A stretch of 35,503 nt of DNA from assembly GCA_023436245.1 (NCBI GenBank), contig JAEZJZ010000097.1:1-35503 (forward strand). Direction: 5' to 3'. A program made the position numbers and the translations under genes. Positions 15,806-23,589 of this stretch are shown piece after piece. This DNA is from Bacillota bacterium. GTDB taxonomy: Bacteria; Bacillota; UBA994; UBA5500. Numbering within the stretch: position 1 is the stretch's first letter; each line of letters begins with the position of its first letter. A model generated the notes under the pieces. The model was not told the DNA's origin, searched no databases, and worked only from the letters and a program-made list of their open reading frames with translations.

Positions 15806-16564
15806 ATGCATGAACAGAACAGAACTTATGAACTGCTGTCGGACGAAGAGACCAAGAGTCTCCTGGCCCGTGCGCATGCGGGGGATGAGCAGGCGAGGGA
15901 TCGCCTGGTTAACTGCAACCTGCGCCTGGTAAAGGCGCTCGTTGGCCGCTTTGCCCATCGGCAGCACGAAATGGAGGATCTTTATCAACTGGGCTGCATC
16001 GGGTTGATCAAAGCGATTGACCGCTTTGATCTGGCTCACGAAGTCAAGTTCTCGACCTATGCAGTGCCACTCATCCTCGGGGAAATCAGACGGTACTTGC
16101 GGGACACCGGACCGATCAAGGTTACCCGCAGTCTGAAGGAGCTAGCGGTAAAGGCGAGACGTGAACAGGAGGTGCTGCGACGCAGTCTCGGACGTGAAGC
16201 GACGATCGAGGAGTTGGCTTCCGCTTTGGAAGTAGAACCCTCGGCGATTGTGATGGCGCAGACTGCCACCAGCCACCCTACTTCCATTCATGAAGAGATT
16301 TACCAGGATGACGGCAATCCGATCTATGTGCTGGACCATCTCTCCGCAGACGATCAGCCCGACACTTCCTGGGTGGACAGCATCGCTCTGCAGGAGGTAT
16401 TGGCTGACTTGGCGCCGCGAGAACAGCAGATCATTCGCATGCGCTATTTTCAGGGCAAGACGCAGACAGAAATCGCATCCAGGTTGCACGTGTCGCAAGT
16501 ACAAATCTCGCGCCTGGAAAAACAGATACTGCATAAACTCAAATCGAGGTTGATCGATGAGTAA
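15806..16564 (+). CDS. sigF: RNA polymerase sigma factor sigma-F
   Basis: Forespore-specific sigma-70 family factor that begins compartment-specific transcription. The 252-residue product has region 2 with EDLYQLGCIGLIKAIDRFDLAHEVKFSTYAVPLILGEIRRYLRD, region 3, and region 4 with a helix-turn-helix (EIASRLHVSQVQISRLEKQIL). Position directly after spoIIAB separates it from sigma-G, which is similar in sequence. The SD GAGGT lies seven bases upstream, within the spoIIAB stop. Candidate targets in this window are dacF (12770), the small-protein/dodecin unit (16707) and gerW (24895). Confidence 0.96.
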   Translation: MHEQNRTYELLSDEETKSLLARAHAGDEQARDRLVNCNLRLVKALVGRFAHRQHEMEDLYQLGCIGLIKAIDRFDLAHEVKFSTYAVPLILGEIRRYLRDTGPIKVTRSLKELAVKARREQEVLRRSLGREATIEELASALEVEPSAIVMAQTATSHPTSIHEEIYQDDGNPIYVLDHLSADDQPDTSWVDSIALQEVLADLAPREQQIIRMRYFQGKTQTEIASRLHVSQVQISRLEKQILHKLKSRLIDE

Positions 16565-16594
16565 GGGAGGCAGGCAGAAGCTTGTCTCCCTTTT
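16563..16594 (+). terminator. Terminator of the spoIIA operon
   Basis: AAGGGAG (beginning within the sigF stop codon) pairs with CTCCCTT (16586-16592) around a 16-base loop and runs into TTTT. Moderate strength. Confidence 0.6.
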
Positions 16595-16634
16595 GTGTCT
16601 TGTTCGGCGCAGCCTGAACGTAACGTTTGTTTGG

Positions 16635-16690
16635 GCAACTCGGAGTTGCGAACTGAAGAGTTGAGAGCTCAATCAAGCGATTCTTGTTCG
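16635..16690. repeat. Decayed twin-hairpin repeat copy
   Basis: GCAACTCGGAGTTGC (16635-16649) keeps the A-hairpin. CTCAATCAAGCGATTCTTG (16668-16686) matches the reverse-oriented units at 24164 in 18 of 19 bases. The right arm of hairpin B and the AGGTAC linker are lost. It appears to be a degenerated single unit in the same orientation as array 3. Confidence 0.6.
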
Positions 16691-16706
16691 CTTTTTGCGT
16701 CTTTTC

Positions 16707-16736
16707 GATTATTTGGGCAGTCTGCTGCTCATAATA
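16707..16736 (+). promoter_or_regulatory. Candidate forespore (sigma-G) promoter
   Basis: GATTA (16707-16711), 18-base spacer, CATAATA (16730-16736) compares with sigma-G consensus GHATR-N17/18-CATAMTA (one mismatch in the -35, full -10 match). It lies about 30 bases before the small membrane protein gene and points at the dodecin/spoVA unit, which would be expected to be forespore-expressed. Confidence 0.45.
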
Positions 16737-16767
16737 GGCATGAAAACAAAGGGGGTGACAGTTGTTG

Positions 16768-16971
16768 ATGCAGATGAATGTGCGCATGCGCATTGCGATG
16801 ATCTCGCTGCTCTTGATGGTGGCGTTGGTGTTTACCGGCTGGCTGATTTGGTCGTTCTCCGTGGACAAGACGCCCAGCGGCGCCATTCTTGTGTATGAAC
16901 GACAGGGGTCACCACCGCCAGAGTTGAAGCATCCCTATCAGATTATCGTCACAAGGAGAGTGATTGTATGA
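16768..16971 (+). CDS. Small single-pass membrane protein, unknown
   Basis: I do not recognise this 67-residue protein. It has one membrane helix (about 7-28, MISLLLMVALVFTGWLIWSF), followed by a short polar tail with PSGAILVYERQGSPPPELKHPYQIIV. Start is ATG 16768; TTG codons at 16762 and 16765 are also in frame and closer to the AAGGGGGTG SD (16748-16757). Its stop overlaps the dodecin start (ATGA), and the dodecin SD lies inside it, so the two are translationally coupled. A candidate sigma-G promoter precedes it, suggesting a forespore membrane role. Confidence 0.6.
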   Translation: MQMNVRMRIAMISLLLMVALVFTGWLIWSFSVDKTPSGAILVYERQGSPPPELKHPYQIIVTRRVIV

Positions 16972-17177
16972 CAACTGTGGTCAAGGTGCTGGAACTGGTG
17001 GGAGAGTCGAAGCAGAGCTTCGAGGATGCAATCGAAAATGCGGTGGCGGAGGCCTCCCGCAACGTGAGCAACATCACCGGCGTCGAAGTATACAACTTCA
17101 CCGGAGACGTGCAGGACGGCAAGATCGTGGACTACAAGGCCAACGTGAAAGTAGCATACGCAGCGTACAAGAGCTAG
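16968..17177 (+). CDS. Dodecin-family protein lacking the flavin-stacking tryptophan
   Basis: Dodecins form hollow 12-subunit spheres that store flavin or its breakdown products. The 69-residue product has the family's beta-alpha-beta-beta pattern: MTTVVKVLELVGESKQSFEDAIENAVAEA, then VSNITGVEVYNFTGDVQDGKIVDYKANVKVAY. In flavin-binding dodecins a tryptophan stacks on the isoalloxazine; by alignment here that position is G38. The same residue change may mark a subfamily with another ligand. AAGGAG precedes the start. It lies between a putative membrane protein and spoVAC, and ends with its own terminator. Confidence 0.85.
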   Translation: MTTVVKVLELVGESKQSFEDAIENAVAEASRNVSNITGVEVYNFTGDVQDGKIVDYKANVKVAYAAYKS

Positions 17178-17183
17178 TTACCC

Positions 17184-17212
17184 AGAGCCCGGGCAGCGCC
17201 TGGGCTCTTTTT
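17184..17212 (+). terminator. Intrinsic terminator after dodecin
   Basis: AGAGCCCGGGC (17184-17194) pairs with GCCTGGGCTCT (17198-17208; one G-T pair) and runs into TTTTT. It lies before the repeat array, so spoVAC either depends on read-through or on a promoter I cannot see. Confidence 0.85.
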
Positions 17213-17231
17213 GACATGACTCGGGAAGTCA

Positions 17232-17508
17232 GCAACCCTTCGGGTTTGAGGTACAAGCTGATTCTTGACAAGCAAGAATCACTTTATTGAGATCGCAACT
17301 CTACGAGTTGGCTGAGGTACAAGCTGATTCTTGACGGGCAAGAATCACTCTATTGAAATCGCAACCCTGCGAGTTGCTGGAGGTACAAGCTGATTCTTGA
17401 CGGGCAAGAATCACTCTATTGAGATCGCAACTCAACGAGTTGGCTGAGGTACAAGCTGATTCTTGACAAGCAAGAATCACTCTATTGAAATCACAACCCT
17501 TCGGGTTG
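17232..17508. repeat. Twin-hairpin repeat array 2, four 66-bp units
   Basis: GAGGTAC linkers start at 17248, 17314, 17380 and 17446 (exact 66-bp period). Hairpin B has arms TGATTCTTG/CAAGAATCA with loop ACAAG or ACGGG. The following linker is CTCTATTGAGATC or its GAAATC variant. Internal A hairpins vary in the stem and loop (CAACTC..GAGTTG, CAACCCTGCGAGTTG), while the two outermost A hairpins are alike (CAACCCTTCGGGTT at 17233 and 17494). The last hairpin ends three bases before the SD AGGAGG of spoVAC. Confidence 0.9.
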
Positions 17509-17525
17509 CTTAGGAGGCGATGTGC

Positions 17526-17999
17526 ATGCCTACTCAATCAAAACTACAGAAGCAGAAAAGAGAGCAGGCCTTGAACAAGGAATATCAGCAGTTGGCAAAG
17601 CGCCAGCAGATCAAGCCGCCTGTGTTGCGCAATGTGATCGTGGCCTATCTGGTGGGCGGCACCATCTGTGTCATCGGTCAGGGCATTACCCGTTTGTACA
17701 TCGGGCTGGGTTTCAAGCCGGAGGAGGCAGGCAACCCGACGGTTGCCACTCTCATCCTCATCGCCTCCATTCTCACCGGTCTCGGCATCTATGATATTCT
17801 TGGTCAGTTCGCCGGGGCAGGCTCGGCAGTGCCGGTGACCGGGTTTGCCAACTCAGTGGTGTCTGCCGCCCTGGAGTTCAAACGTGAGGGCTTGGTGCTC
17901 GGCGTCGGGGCGAAGATGTTCTCCCTGGCCGGACCGGTGATAGTCTACGGCACGGTAACGGCGTTCTTTGTTGGCCTAATTTGGTCGCTGGTGCATTAG
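17526..17999 (+). CDS. spoVAC: Stage V sporulation protein AC
   Basis: Membrane component of the SpoVA channel that moves calcium-dipicolinate into the forespore and out at germination; in Bacillus SpoVAC is mechanosensitive. The 157-residue product has a basic N-terminal tail (to about 38) and roughly three to four membrane segments, including YLVGGTICVIGQGI (conserved) and AGAGSAVPVTGFANSVVSAALEFKREG. ATG 17526 is chosen because AGGAGG (17512-17517) is 8 bases before it; the ATG at 17520 is only 2 bases from it. Followed after 8 bases by spoVAD. Confidence 0.95.
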   Translation: MPTQSKLQKQKREQALNKEYQQLAKRQQIKPPVLRNVIVAYLVGGTICVIGQGITRLYIGLGFKPEEAGNPTVATLILIASILTGLGIYDILGQFAGAGSAVPVTGFANSVVSAALEFKREGLVLGVGAKMFSLAGPVIVYGTVTAFFVGLIWSLVH

Positions 18000-18007
18000 G
18001 AGGCAAC

Positions 18008-19051
18008 ATGGCAAGCAAGAAAATTGGTGCGCAGACACTTCGTTTCGCCACTCCACCTGTGTTGTTGCAGACGGCTACTGTGGTAGGGCCGCTGGAAGGC
18101 CAAGGCCCGCTCGGCGATACCTTTGACCTGATTTACCCCGACCAGATGAATGGGCAAAAGAGTTTTGAGGCCTGCGAGCGAGCGATGATGAAGGACGCGG
18201 TCCGACTGGTCCTGGACAAGGCTAAGCTCTCGATCGATCGAGTGGACTTCATGTTGGCGGGAGACCTGCTCAATCAACTGATCAGCAGCAACTTTGCAGC
18301 CAGAGACTTGGGGTTGCCCTTCCTCGGACTCTACGGAGCTTGTACCGGCATGGCCGAGAGCCTCGGTCTAGCCGCCACGCTGATTGACGGTGGCTATGCC
18401 GACTACGCCGTGGCCGCCGTCTCCAGTCACTACGGCGCCAGCGAGCGGCAGTACCGCTTCCCGACGGAATACGGTGGTCAGCGGCCACCCTATGCGCAGA
18501 ACACGGTCAGCGGCAGCGGGGCAGCGCTGGTGGCAAGTCATCTGCTCGCACGCGGGCGGGCGCCGAGAGTCACCCATTTTACCATTGGACGCATTGTGGA
18601 CCGTGGAATCAAGGATCCGTTTGACATGGGCTCAGCCATGGCTCCGGCTGCCGCCGACACTCTGCAGCGGCACTTCCAGGACACTGGCCGGCAACCTCAG
18701 GATTATGATCTGATTCTGACTGGTGACCTGGCCACTGTCGGCAAACGCATTCTGATTGAGTTGATGGACTTGGCGGGTATCGACATGCGCGAGAACTACG
18801 ATGATTGCGGTTGCCGCATTTACGACCGCGAGAAGCAGCCTGTGTTCGCTGGGGGCAGCGGTTGTGCCTGCTCGGCTACCGTCACCTACGGCTCGATCAT
18901 GCGGCAATTGTGCAGTGGCGAGTTGCAGCGCGTGTTGGTCGCGGCTACAGGCGCTCTGCTCAGCCCGACATCCTATCAGCAGGGCGAATCGATTCCCTGC
19001 ATTTCGCACGCGGTGGTCATCGAGATGATGGACGAAGGGAGAAGGGAGTAA
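18008..19051 (+). CDS. spoVAD: Stage V sporulation protein AD
   Basis: Thiolase/KAS-fold protein that binds dipicolinic acid on the forespore inner-membrane surface. The 347-residue product keeps GACTGMAESL around the position of the thiolase cysteine, and AVSSHYGASERQYRFPTEYGGQRPP, SGSGAALV and DDCGCRIYDREKQPVFAGGSGCACSA, which are SpoVAD signatures. It is not expected to be a condensing enzyme. TTAGGAGG (7-base spacing) is shared with the spoVAC stop. The stop overlaps the spoVAE start by one base. Confidence 0.96.
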   Translation: MASKKIGAQTLRFATPPVLLQTATVVGPLEGQGPLGDTFDLIYPDQMNGQKSFEACERAMMKDAVRLVLDKAKLSIDRVDFMLAGDLLNQLISSNFAARDLGLPFLGLYGACTGMAESLGLAATLIDGGYADYAVAAVSSHYGASERQYRFPTEYGGQRPPYAQNTVSGSGAALVASHLLARGRAPRVTHFTIGRIVDRGIKDPFDMGSAMAPAAADTLQRHFQDTGRQPQDYDLILTGDLATVGKRILIELMDLAGIDMRENYDDCGCRIYDREKQPVFAGGSGCACSATVTYGSIMRQLCSGELQRVLVAATGALLSPTSYQQGESIPCISHAVVIEMMDEGRRE

Positions 19052-19404
19052 TGGGCAATTATCTGACTGCGTTTCTGGTCGGTGGCGCCATCTGTGCAGC
19101 GGCGCAGCTCCTGTTCGATCTCACACCTCTCACGCCAGCGCACGTGCTCACGCTGTTTGTGGTTCTGGGAGGGATCTTCTCGGGGCTGGGGCTCTACGAG
19201 CCATTGGTGAAGTTTGCAGGTGCAGGGGCCACCGTACCGATCTCTTCCTTCGGCCATCAACTGGTGCAAGGCGCAATCAAGGAGGCGCAGACAACGGGAA
19301 CGATTGGGGTGCTGACCGGCGTCTTCAAGCTGTCCAGTGCCGGCATCACGGCGGCAATCATTTTCGGCTTCCTAGTCTCGCTGATCTTCAATCCACATAG
19401 CTGA
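19051..19404 (+). CDS. spoVAE: Stage V sporulation protein AE
   Basis: Small membrane subunit of the SpoVA channel, 117 residues with three or four membrane segments: YLTAFLVGGAICAAAQLL, LTLFVVLGGIFSGLGLY and ITAAIIFGFLVSLIF. PLVKFAGAGATVPISSFGHQL parallels the SpoVAC motif, since C and AEB are paralogues. It corresponds to SpoVAEB of Bacillus. Start ATG 19051 follows GAAGGGAG and overlaps the spoVAD stop; a longer frame running through spoVAD has no SD. The set lacks spoVAA, AB, AEA and AF, as in many Clostridia. Confidence 0.95.
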   Translation: MGNYLTAFLVGGAICAAAQLLFDLTPLTPAHVLTLFVVLGGIFSGLGLYEPLVKFAGAGATVPISSFGHQLVQGAIKEAQTTGTIGVLTGVFKLSSAGITAAIIFGFLVSLIFNPHS

Positions 19405-19413
19405 TCGTCCAGT

Positions 19414-19437
19414 GAGCCCGGGCAGCCGGGCTCTTTT
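19414..19437 (+). terminator. Terminator of spoVAC-D-E
   Basis: GAGCCCGG (19414-19421) pairs with CCGGGCTC (19426-19433) and is followed by TTTT. Confidence 0.85.
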
Positions 19438-19529
19438 CGCGTGCCCCGATAGTCACGATCGGCAGCGGTCCCGTTCGATAGCTAGCTGAGCCGTCACTTG
19501 AGTGATAGATTGAGAAAAGAGGGACAACG

Positions 19530-19557
19530 TTGGCCAGCGGAGAATAAATGCTATAAT
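19530..19557 (+). promoter_or_regulatory. Sigma-A promoter of the tRNA nucleotidyltransferase operon
   Basis: TTGGCC (19530-19535), 16-base spacer, TGCTATAAT with TATAAT at 19552-19557. It drives the DHH-CBS-nucleotidyltransferase gene starting at 19585 and probably the genes through scpB. The near-identical extended -10 (TGCTATAAT) also serves the gene at 1551. Confidence 0.75.
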
Positions 19558-19584
19558 ATAGCGGTCTCGAGAGGGGGAGAGCGA

Positions 19585-22224
19585 TTGCAGATCATTACTA
19601 CCCATACTGGCACTGATTTCGATGGCCTGGGCGCAATGTTGGCAGCTGGAAAGCTCTATCCCGATGCTAGCCTGTTCTTTCCCGGCCATCTCAGCCGGTC
19701 TGTGCGTGAGCTATATTCGTTGCACAAGGATGTCCTCCCGATCCGCGAGTCAGAGATGCTGCATCTGGGCACTGTCAGTCAACTGATCATTGTGGATACC
19801 CACCAAGCGGAACGCATCGGTCGCTTTCAGCAACTGATCGGTCAGCCCGGCGTAAGTGTGGTTGTCTATGATCATCATCCCATGGACCACGCAGCTTTGC
19901 CAGGGGCTGTGATCAATAATCACCCCGTCGGCGCAATCACCAGTTGGCTTGTGTTGCAGCTCGCCCAGCAGGCGGTTCAGCTATCATCGCTAGAAGCGAC
20001 CGTGATGGCCCTCGGCATTTATGCCGATACCGCCTGCTTGACCACACCGGCAACAACCGTTACTGATGCGGAGGCGGTCAGCTATCTGCTGGGGCAAGGG
20101 GCAAATCTGGAGGTTGTCGCCAGGTACGTGAATAACCCCCTCAATTTGAGCCAGCGCAACTTGCTGGAGGAACTGCTTGCCAACTCAGAGCGTCACGCAT
20201 TCAGCGGAGTGAATGCGCTGATCACGGTCTGTTCTGTGGATGAATACATCGATGGCTTGGGGCTACTGACTGAACGTTTGGCTGAGATTGAGGATGTCGA
20301 TGTGGTCTTCTGCATAGTGCAAATGGAGAAGCGCACTCATCTGGTGGGGCGCAGCCGCCATAATCACCTGCCGATCAATGAGATCATGGAACTGTTTGGC
20401 GGGGGCGGGCATCCTCTGGCAGCGGCAGCTACGGTCAAGGGCGAAGCTCTTCCGGAGCTCAAGGCAAGGCTGATTGAGGCGCTGACCGACCAGCTGCAGC
20501 CTCCGGTTCGAGCTAGAGACCTGATGTCCACGCCAGTACATACGACTACTCCTGAAACGACGATGGAGGATGCCGGGCAAGCCATGCTGCGCTATGGACA
20601 CAGCGGTCTACCGGTGGTGAATGACGGTCAGTTGGTCGGCGTGGTCTCCCGTCGCGATGTGGATAAATCCATTCATCACGGTCTCCGGCATGCTCCAGTA
20701 AAAGCGTTCATGACGGCCAATGTGTGGACTGTCGCCCCTGATGCCACCCTCGATGAGATCCAGCGCTTAATGACTGGACGGGATGTCGGTCGCCTGCCGG
20801 TGGTTGACGAGGCGCAGCAGCTGTTGGGCATTGTCACGCGCACCGATGTGCTGGGAGCGCTGCATGGCCGCAGCTACCCTCACTGGTATCAGGCCAATTT
20901 CCGTCAGCAACTGCCGGAGAGAGCTCTGGCCGCCTCCATGCTCACTGCTCTGATGACAGAGCAACTGCCTAAGCGTCTGCAGGGGCTGCTGCTGCTGGTT
21001 GGACAGGAAGCCGACCGTCAGCAGGTGAGAGTGTATTTGGTCGGCGGCATCGTGCGAGATCTGTTGCTCGGGCTGCCAAACCTGGATGTGGATATCGTGG
21101 TGGAGCCCGCAGCCATTCCCTTTGCCGAACACCTCGCCAAGGTACTAGGAGCAGAGGTAAAGACCTATCCGCAGTTCAACACGGCAACGCTCATCTTTCC
21201 AGGCGGCCTGACCTTCGATTTGGTGACAGCGCGCACTGAGTTCTACGCCAATCCGGCTGCTTTGCCGAGCGTGGAATCGAGCACCATCAAGCAGGACCTC
21301 TATCGACGGGACTTCACCATCAACACCATGGCCATCGCCCTAAACGGTAAGCGACACGGACAGTTGCTTGATTTCTTCGGCGGCAGAGCGGATCTGGCTG
21401 ATGGGCACGTGCGGGTATTGTTCAACCTGAGCTTTGTTGAGGACCCCACCCGCATTCTCCGCGCGGTGCGTTTTGAGCAACGCTATGGGTTCGAGATAGA
21501 ACCTGAGACGATGCGTTTTCTGCAAAACGCACTGGAGAATGATCTGCTGCATAAGGTGGCGGCTGAGCGGTTGCACCATGAGATTTGGGCTATGTTCAGC
21601 GAAGAGAGGGCCGTGCGCATGCTGCTGCGCATGGACGAACTCGGCGTCTGGCGAGACATCCTGCCGGAACTGCAGTTTAGTGATCAGTTGATCCGGCAGT
21701 TGCGGGATGCCGACGACCACTGTCAGTGGTTTGCTGGTTTGGGCGCAGCTACGCCCCTCGATCGGGGGCTGGTTTATCTCTTGTTGATGGTCAACAGCCT
21801 CCCGGCCGCAGCCGTGCAGACACTGCCGGAGCGGTTGGCTTTGGGCAAGCGGGACAGGGAACAGGTCCTTGCCTTCAAGCAGACGTGCTCGCAACTCGCT
21901 TCCGGACTGGGGGTCCCGCTAGAAAATCACCAAATCCATCAGATATTGTCCGACATGTCCCCGGAATGCCAGGTAGCCGCCTCTGTGCTCTACGGCGGCC
22001 AGGTGAGACAACAGATTGCCTTCTATCATCAAGAGTTGGTCAAGATAAACCCGGAGATCGCAGGTCGCGACTTGCTGGGGCTAGGCCTGCGACCAGGGCC
22101 CGCGGTCGGCTCCATCTTGAGGCAGTTGCGCATCGCGCGACTGAACGGACAGGTGCAAAACAGGGAGGAAGAGTTGGCACTGGCCCGTCAGTTGCTGGCC
22201 ACTCCGGAAGAGGGAAGGGGATAG
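19585..22224 (+). CDS. DHH–CBS–CBS–tRNA nucleotidyltransferase fusion
   Basis: Multidomain enzyme of 879 residues. Residues 1-300 form a DHH/DHHA1 phosphoesterase: D11/D13 in GTDFDG, D96-H97-H98 and the GGGGH loop at 272-276. Two CBS domains follow (about 310-365 and 372-428). From about 480 comes a class II tRNA nucleotidyltransferase or poly(A) polymerase head: VYLVGGIVRDLLL, catalytic D501 and D503 in LDVDIVVE, DLYRRDFTINTMAI, and EDPTRILRAVRFEQRYGF. In split systems this architecture marks A-adding enzymes for tRNA 3' ends. TTG 19585 is chosen because GGGGGAG precedes it and the promoter TATAAT lies at 19552, excluding the frame start at 19498. The DHH part may degrade small nucleotides or oligoRNA. 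Confidence 0.92.
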   Translation: MQIITTHTGTDFDGLGAMLAAGKLYPDASLFFPGHLSRSVRELYSLHKDVLPIRESEMLHLGTVSQLIIVDTHQAERIGRFQQLIGQPGVSVVVYDHHPMDHAALPGAVINNHPVGAITSWLVLQLAQQAVQLSSLEATVMALGIYADTACLTTPATTVTDAEAVSYLLGQGANLEVVARYVNNPLNLSQRNLLEELLANSERHAFSGVNALITVCSVDEYIDGLGLLTERLAEIEDVDVVFCIVQMEKRTHLVGRSRHNHLPINEIMELFGGGGHPLAAAATVKGEALPELKARLIEALTDQLQPPVRARDLMSTPVHTTTPETTMEDAGQAMLRYGHSGLPVVNDGQLVGVVSRRDVDKSIHHGLRHAPVKAFMTANVWTVAPDATLDEIQRLMTGRDVGRLPVVDEAQQLLGIVTRTDVLGALHGRSYPHWYQANFRQQLPERALAASMLTALMTEQLPKRLQGLLLLVGQEADRQQVRVYLVGGIVRDLLLGLPNLDVDIVVEPAAIPFAEHLAKVLGAEVKTYPQFNTATLIFPGGLTFDLVTARTEFYANPAALPSVESSTIKQDLYRRDFTINTMAIALNGKRHGQLLDFFGGRADLADGHVRVLFNLSFVEDPTRILRAVRFEQRYGFEIEPETMRFLQNALENDLLHKVAAERLHHEIWAMFSEERAVRMLLRMDELGVWRDILPELQFSDQLIRQLRDADDHCQWFAGLGAATPLDRGLVYLLLMVNSLPAAAVQTLPERLALGKRDREQVLAFKQTCSQLASGLGVPLENHQIHQILSDMSPECQVAASVLYGGQVRQQIAFYHQELVKINPEIAGRDLLGLGLRPGPAVGSILRQLRIARLNGQVQNREEELALARQLLATPEEGRG

Positions 22225-22228
22225 TTCC

Positions 22229-22852
22229 GTGTTCGACGTCAGCGCTGAAATGTTTCTGGCCATACCAGCCTTAATCATTGCTCTTTCATTCCACGAGTTT
22301 GCTCATGCCTACGCCTCCACCCGGTTGGGTGATCCCACACCTCGCATGCAGGGCAGACTGACGCTGAACCCGTTGGCGCATCTCGACCCGATCGGATTCC
22401 TGATGCTCTTGGTGTTCAAGTTTGGTTGGGCGAAACCGGTGCTGGTCAACCCCATCAACTACAAGAATCGTGAGAAGGGCTATGCTCTGGTTTCGCTGGC
22501 TGGACCAGCGATGAACTTGATACTGGGGGCTGTTTCGGTACTGCTCTATTTCATCGTGGTTCGGTTTTTTCCGTTCGAGCCGCTGCGTAGGCTATTGGGT
22601 TGGTTGATCACCTACAATGTTTACTTGGCAGTGTTCAATTTGGTCCCCATTCCGCCGCTGGATGGCTCTAAGCTGCTCTTCTTCTTCCTCCCACGCGGTG
22701 TCGTCTATCGCTATCTCGATACCGTGGGGCAGTACGGTACCATCATCCTTATTTTGCTGGTATCCACCGGCGTGGTCAGCAACGTGGTCGGGCCAATAGC
22801 CGACGTAATCATCCGGCTCTTCTCCAACGCATTTGGCCTCCTCTTTTTCTAG
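22229..22852 (+). CDS. Site-2 protease family membrane metalloprotease (M50)
   Basis: Intramembrane zinc protease of the YwhC/SpoIVFB-related family. The 207-residue product has the zinc motif H22-E-F-A-H26 in the first helix, NPLAHLDPIGF, SLAGPAMNL, and the third ligand D145 in NLVPIPPLDGS. It has about five or six membrane segments and no PDZ or CBS domain. The substrate is unknown; SpoIVFB usually has a CBS domain and partners absent here, so I do not call it pro-sigma-K protease. GTG 22229 follows AGGGAAGGGG and lies four bases after the nucleotidyltransferase stop. Confidence 0.9.
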   Translation: MFDVSAEMFLAIPALIIALSFHEFAHAYASTRLGDPTPRMQGRLTLNPLAHLDPIGFLMLLVFKFGWAKPVLVNPINYKNREKGYALVSLAGPAMNLILGAVSVLLYFIVVRFFPFEPLRRLLGWLITYNVYLAVFNLVPIPPLDGSKLLFFFLPRGVVYRYLDTVGQYGTIILILLVSTGVVSNVVGPIADVIIRLFSNAFGLLFF

Positions 22853-22860
22853 GGTCAGGC

Positions 22861-23589
22861 ATGGCGATTACAGTCACATTAAACAGCTTTGAGGGGCCGC
22901 TCGATCTGCTCCTGCAGCTGGTGCGACGCTCTGAAATCAGCGTTTGGGAGATTCGTATTCAGAACATCTGCGAGCAATTCATGGCCTATACGCGTCAACT
23001 AGAGGCAATTGATGTGGACATGGCTGGAGACTTTCTGGTCATGGCTGCCACCCTAATGCGCATCAAGGCCAGGCTACTGCTGCCGAGGCCGGAACCGGAA
23101 TCAGAGCAGCCGGAAGAAGAGCTGGATGAAGAAGAGCAATTGTTGGCCCGGTTGCTACTTTACGAGGGATTTCGGGAAGCGGCGGAAGAATTGGAATCCA
23201 TGGCTGAGTCAGCCTCAGTGCTGTATACCCGGGGGCAACTGGAAGAGCAACTGCCAGTCGATCAGAGCGATCCTCTGGCTGGAGTAACCCTGCTCACTTT
23301 GGCTGTCCTAGTGCAGCAGGTGCTGGACGAACTGCCTGCACCGCAAATGGCCATTCGCTCTGAAAGGTATTCCCTGGCGGGACAGCTGGCCCATGTTCGG
23401 CAGCGATTGCACGAGATGCATCAGTGCGGATTCAGGCAACTGCTTTCGGCACGGCCGAACAAGGAAGAGATCATCGCGACTTTCCTGGCCATTTTGGAGT
23501 TGGTGCGAATGCAAGAGATCAGCGTTTTTCAGGAACGTGGAGATAGTGACGTGATCATCACTGGGAGGGAAAAGCATGCAACAGTTTAG
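22861..23589 (+). CDS. scpA: Segregation and condensation protein A
   Basis: Kleisin that links the two SMC heads in the condensin complex for chromosome compaction and segregation. The 242-residue product has the ScpA N-terminal signature (FEGPLDLLLQLVRRSEISVWEIRIQNI), MAATLMRIKARLLLP, an acidic linker (ESEQPEEELDEEEQ) and a C-terminal winged helix containing FLAILELVRMQEISVFQE. It overlaps scpB by 14 bases, indicating coupled translation. Confidence 0.96.
   Translation: MAITVTLNSFEGPLDLLLQLVRRSEISVWEIRIQNICEQFMAYTRQLEAIDVDMAGDFLVMAATLMRIKARLLLPRPEPESEQPEEELDEEEQLLARLLLYEGFREAAEELESMAESASVLYTRGQLEEQLPVDQSDPLAGVTLLTLAVLVQQVLDELPAPQMAIRSERYSLAGQLAHVRQRLHEMHQCGFRQLLSARPNKEEIIATFLAILELVRMQEISVFQERGDSDVIITGREKHATV

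Noticed and set aside
19498..19584. N-terminal extension of the DHH-CBS-nucleotidyltransferase
   Set aside because: It lies across the sigma-A promoter (TATAAT at 19552) and has no SD.
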